Below, one piece after another: positions 60,938-64,000 of a stretch of DNA of 64,000 nt. Made by a program: the position numbers and the translations under genes. The stretch comes from Catonia carolina. Taxonomy: Eukaryota; Arthropoda; Insecta; Hemiptera; Achilidae. Under the pieces are notes generated by a model. That model saw only the letters and a program-made list of their open reading frames with translations. It ran no database searches and was not told where the DNA came from. The stretch is taken from positions 57,807,553-57,871,552 of the forward strand of contig JAQMRL010000001.1 in assembly GCA_035578175.1 (NCBI GenBank), written 5' to 3'. Numbering within the stretch: the stretch's first letter is position 1; each line of letters opens with the position of its first letter.

Positions 60938-63900
60938 CGTTATATTCGTTTTTTAGTTGCCTAGTGGCTACTTACTTGCTTATTTTAATAACCGGGTTAA
61001 CCAATAATTTTTACCAAATATATACAAATTCTTTCTCAAGGTTTACTGAGAAATTTATTTATTTTTTAACCAAAAATCTATTTAAAAAGGAATTCTTGTA
61101 AGTTTCAAAAGTTTTCAGCAATAATTTATTTGTTAATGTTTTTAGCAAATTTAGATCGCAACAAATTTTTAAACCTTGTGGTAGTTTATTGATGTATTAT
61201 ATCCCTGCATAAGCAGATTTTTGTTCAAACAATTTAGTTTTGTGATTAGCAACATAGTAATCAATTCTGCATAGTAATCAAATCTGTTCTGTCAGTGCTG
61301 TGATTTTAGGCATTTAAAATCAGTAAAACATTTTCTGTGCTAGGAGTCCAGCGTTTGATTTCTGGTCATGTCATTTCATTGCTCATTAATTTTTTTCATT
61401 ACTTTTACATAACATTTTTTCATCTATCATTTTACGCTGTCTGCATTAGCCTGATATGTATAACAGTCTGACGTCAAACATCAGAAACAAACAAAAAAAG
61501 AAATTAAAAAGATACATTATTTTTTCAACCATGAAATGTCCACATGATGAAATAACTGGAAATATTTTTAAGTTAGACAATAATGTAAGTACTATAATGA
61601 CGAAAATGTTCGTTCGATAATGTAAGTATATTTATGTGTAAAACCTCATCATAACATTCTTGGTAACGCCTCATTAAAAACAAATCTGTAAAACCGATGG
61701 TTCAGAAAGTAGTTAAGTGTAATTTAAGTGAAAACTATTTTAAGATTGTTATAGCTGTCCATTTATTAGTTCACAATATTCACTAATTCAAAAACCAATA
61801 ACTATATCAGCTAACTAATTCTAGACAATATATTTTATTTTATTTTTTTATTCATGTATTAAAATTATCCTATTCAAAATGCTACTGTAATATTTCAGTA
61901 AGCTGTAAAATTTATGAGTGTTATGACTGTTTACAACCATCTCATAGTATTTTAAGAAATTTAATACTCCGTTTTTTGAAAATGTTTAAACAATAAATAA
62001 TACAGATATTTCACACCCTAACACATCATTCATCTAAACAGTCTAAAATTGTGTTATACGATTTGAAATAATATACAGAAAATTATCTCTTTAAGTTTAG
62101 TGGTCAAAATACTTAGATCCCACTTTACCTTTGATGACAAATTTAAAGTTAATACTTATGAAGGGGAGGAATAAAAGCTCACAAAAGGAACTTTCGCCAT
62201 ACAAGAGATTTTATCCGTACTTGTCAGAGTATCAAAGGAATTGTAATATGAGTGCACCTAACGCAACTCTCAATTAATTAATTAATTAAAATCACTTACT
62301 CAAATAAACCTTGGTAAAATAATAGTAATTTATCGCATGTTGAACTCTTGTTAAGATAAGATGCAAAATTACCTTTTGATTAATGTGGTTCTCACTATAA
62401 TTAGATTATAATTTTAATATCATTAACATTTTGTATAATATATAATACAAAATATTTGAAACAAAAGGGAATGTATCCTATTTTACTTACTAAAACCAGT
62501 AATTTAGTATTTCATTATCAATTGAAAAATATGCATTTTTGTATACTTTTTTTTGTAAGTATAAAATTTCAGCTTTCGTAGTATGCAGATGCATTAGGTT
62601 ATTATTCCAGAAAATGTCATATATATATATAGTAGATAAAAAATTAATAAGAAAAAGTAAAATTTTACTATGAAGCTTAAGACGTTTTCAAAAACATTTT
62701 TGTAATTTTTAGTATTAATAATTCAGATACAGAAAGTCAGAATTGCTTATTTGAATCATAACTTCCTCATTTATTAAAACGTACTCGAGATATATAATTT
62801 TTCAGTTAGCATAATTATGTTAGAATTTGTGTAGTTAAGTAAAGAAACGAAACAATATGCAGTTTAGTGCTTTCTTAGTAGTTTGCATAAATAACCATTA
62901 ACATATATAATGACGTACTGTAACAGTGATGTATATCTAACACATTAAGTAAGTAGCATAATACACAATTGTATTTAGAGCGTATTAACTACCCTACGTA
63001 AAGTTTATACCCGTTCAAGTCACAAACAACAGCTGTTATGTTTCTGTTGTTTTAACTGGTTACATATTTGTTAACCGTCCTCTAATATTTGTTTGGACTC
63101 TGCTATTTGACCTTTAAAATTAGTATCACAAACTGCATTTTCAATAAATATTGCAGATGAAGTTTTCCACAGATTTCGTGAATGAACATGACATAATATA
63201 TTCAGTCATATATTATTTAATGGTTTTCGAAATTTATTAAACAATTATTTAATTTTAGGTTAAATTAACTGAAATGTATTCTGTCTTGTATCAGATTTTC
63301 TCCACTGGTCCAACCTCCTACCAAATACATTTTATGAAAACTACACGGGTATTCTCTTATTCGGTTATACAACGTTTGTATAACTTTGCCATTAGAACTT
63401 TACAATAATTTTTCTCTCTCTTTTTTGATGCGAACAATATTTAAACGGAAAGTTCAATCAGTACGATACAAACCGATTCTGGAGGTTTCTGGTCAGAAAA
63501 TCTAAACATTTTTTAACATTAAAATATTTAACATGCTCTAAATTTTACTAATTATTACTAAATCATTATTACTACTACTAATTATTACTCTTATATCACA
63601 TATCGTATTAAACACTACAAACTCCCTTCGCAGTTCCTTCTCTAATTTGAAGTACTCTAAGCAGTCTCTATTGAACTAATTATAAACAAGCTTATAAAAA
63701 AATAATATAGTTTTGAAAGTTTTTATTAATGCCATGGCATTTAAACTCGAGAGTTTTGCTAATGATTGGTGTTTTCAAAAGTGGTAAAGCAGTTCATAAC
63801 AAGCTACAAAGTATATTTACAGGTAAAATTTGAAAGATGTACATCCAGATAGGAATAAGGAGTGTCATTAATATTCGAAAATTTATCATAAAAGTTAGTA

Positions 63901-64000
63901 TGTTTAAGCAATTAGGGTTAAATAATGTTTTACTCTTTCCCGTTCTTTATGAACACATAGGGGAAATAGTACTGTTTTATGCCACATTTTTAAATTAAGT
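60938..64000. other. No recognisable gene; AT-rich spacer
   Basis: Apart from the SINE B copy at 61335, only AT-rich sequence with no frames or repeats that I can support. Confidence 0.5.
61335..61500 (+). repeat. tRNA-derived SINE, family B, diverged copy
   Basis: GCGTTTGATTTCTGGTCATG (damaged B box and linker), ACGCTGTCTGCATTAGCC, ACAGTCTGACGTCAAAC and an A-rich tail match family B. The A-box half of the head is gone. Confidence 0.65.

Overview
The window looks like AT-rich, gene-poor DNA from an insect nuclear genome. I infer insect from the jockey-type and RTE-type non-LTR retrotransposons, several tRNA-headed SINE families and a Mutator-like transposase relic. A sap-sucking bug (Hemiptera) is my weak preference among insects. 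I found no host protein-coding gene, rRNA, intact tRNA or CRISPR array. Almost everything that can be supported is mobile DNA or its debris.

Layout. 0-6.6 kb: a tRNA-derived SINE (family A), a jockey reverse-transcriptase (RT) fragment abutting a second SINE type (family B), a second, larger jockey relic, and two more family B pieces. 9-10.4 kb: a 720-bp dispersed repeat that may be a solo LTR, then a 3'-terminal jockey fragment. 11.5-16.1 kb: the centrepiece, a nearly complete jockey-clade element. It has a gag-like ORF1 with one frameshift, an intact 893-residue endonuclease/RT ORF2, a short ORF1/ORF2 overlap and an A-rich 3' end. 16.3-24.1 kb: SINE pieces, two more jockey 3' fragments and an unexplained GC-richer patch at 21.1-21.8 kb. 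28-32.7 kb: another LTR-like copy, a 1,011-bp foldback element with two 444-bp inverted arms, and a third dispersed repeat (family C). 35-41.2 kb: the C-terminal tail of another LINE, a small inverted-repeat element, and the third LTR-like copy. 46-50.6 kb: SINE family D pieces and a Mutator-like transposase relic on the minus strand. 52-57.7 kb: further copies of SINEs A, B and D, two family C copies, a microsatellite and a tandem pair of about 170 bp. 58.3-60.9 kb: a 5'-truncated, frameshifted RTE-like element with a clear 13-bp target-site duplication. The rest is AT-rich sequence without recognisable content.

How the parts work together. The jockey and RTE types encode the machinery (AP endonuclease plus RT) that copies RNA into nicked chromosomal DNA. 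The four short families (A-D) encode nothing recognisable, and at least A, B and D have Pol III promoter boxes, so they presumably borrowed LINE machinery. The most interesting signal is structural. The full jockey element and an old 3' fragment share a 9-bp stem with a 4-base loop at the same place in their 3' UTRs, with four compensated pair differences, as expected of an RNA structure under selection. I found no convincing novel multi-gene system.
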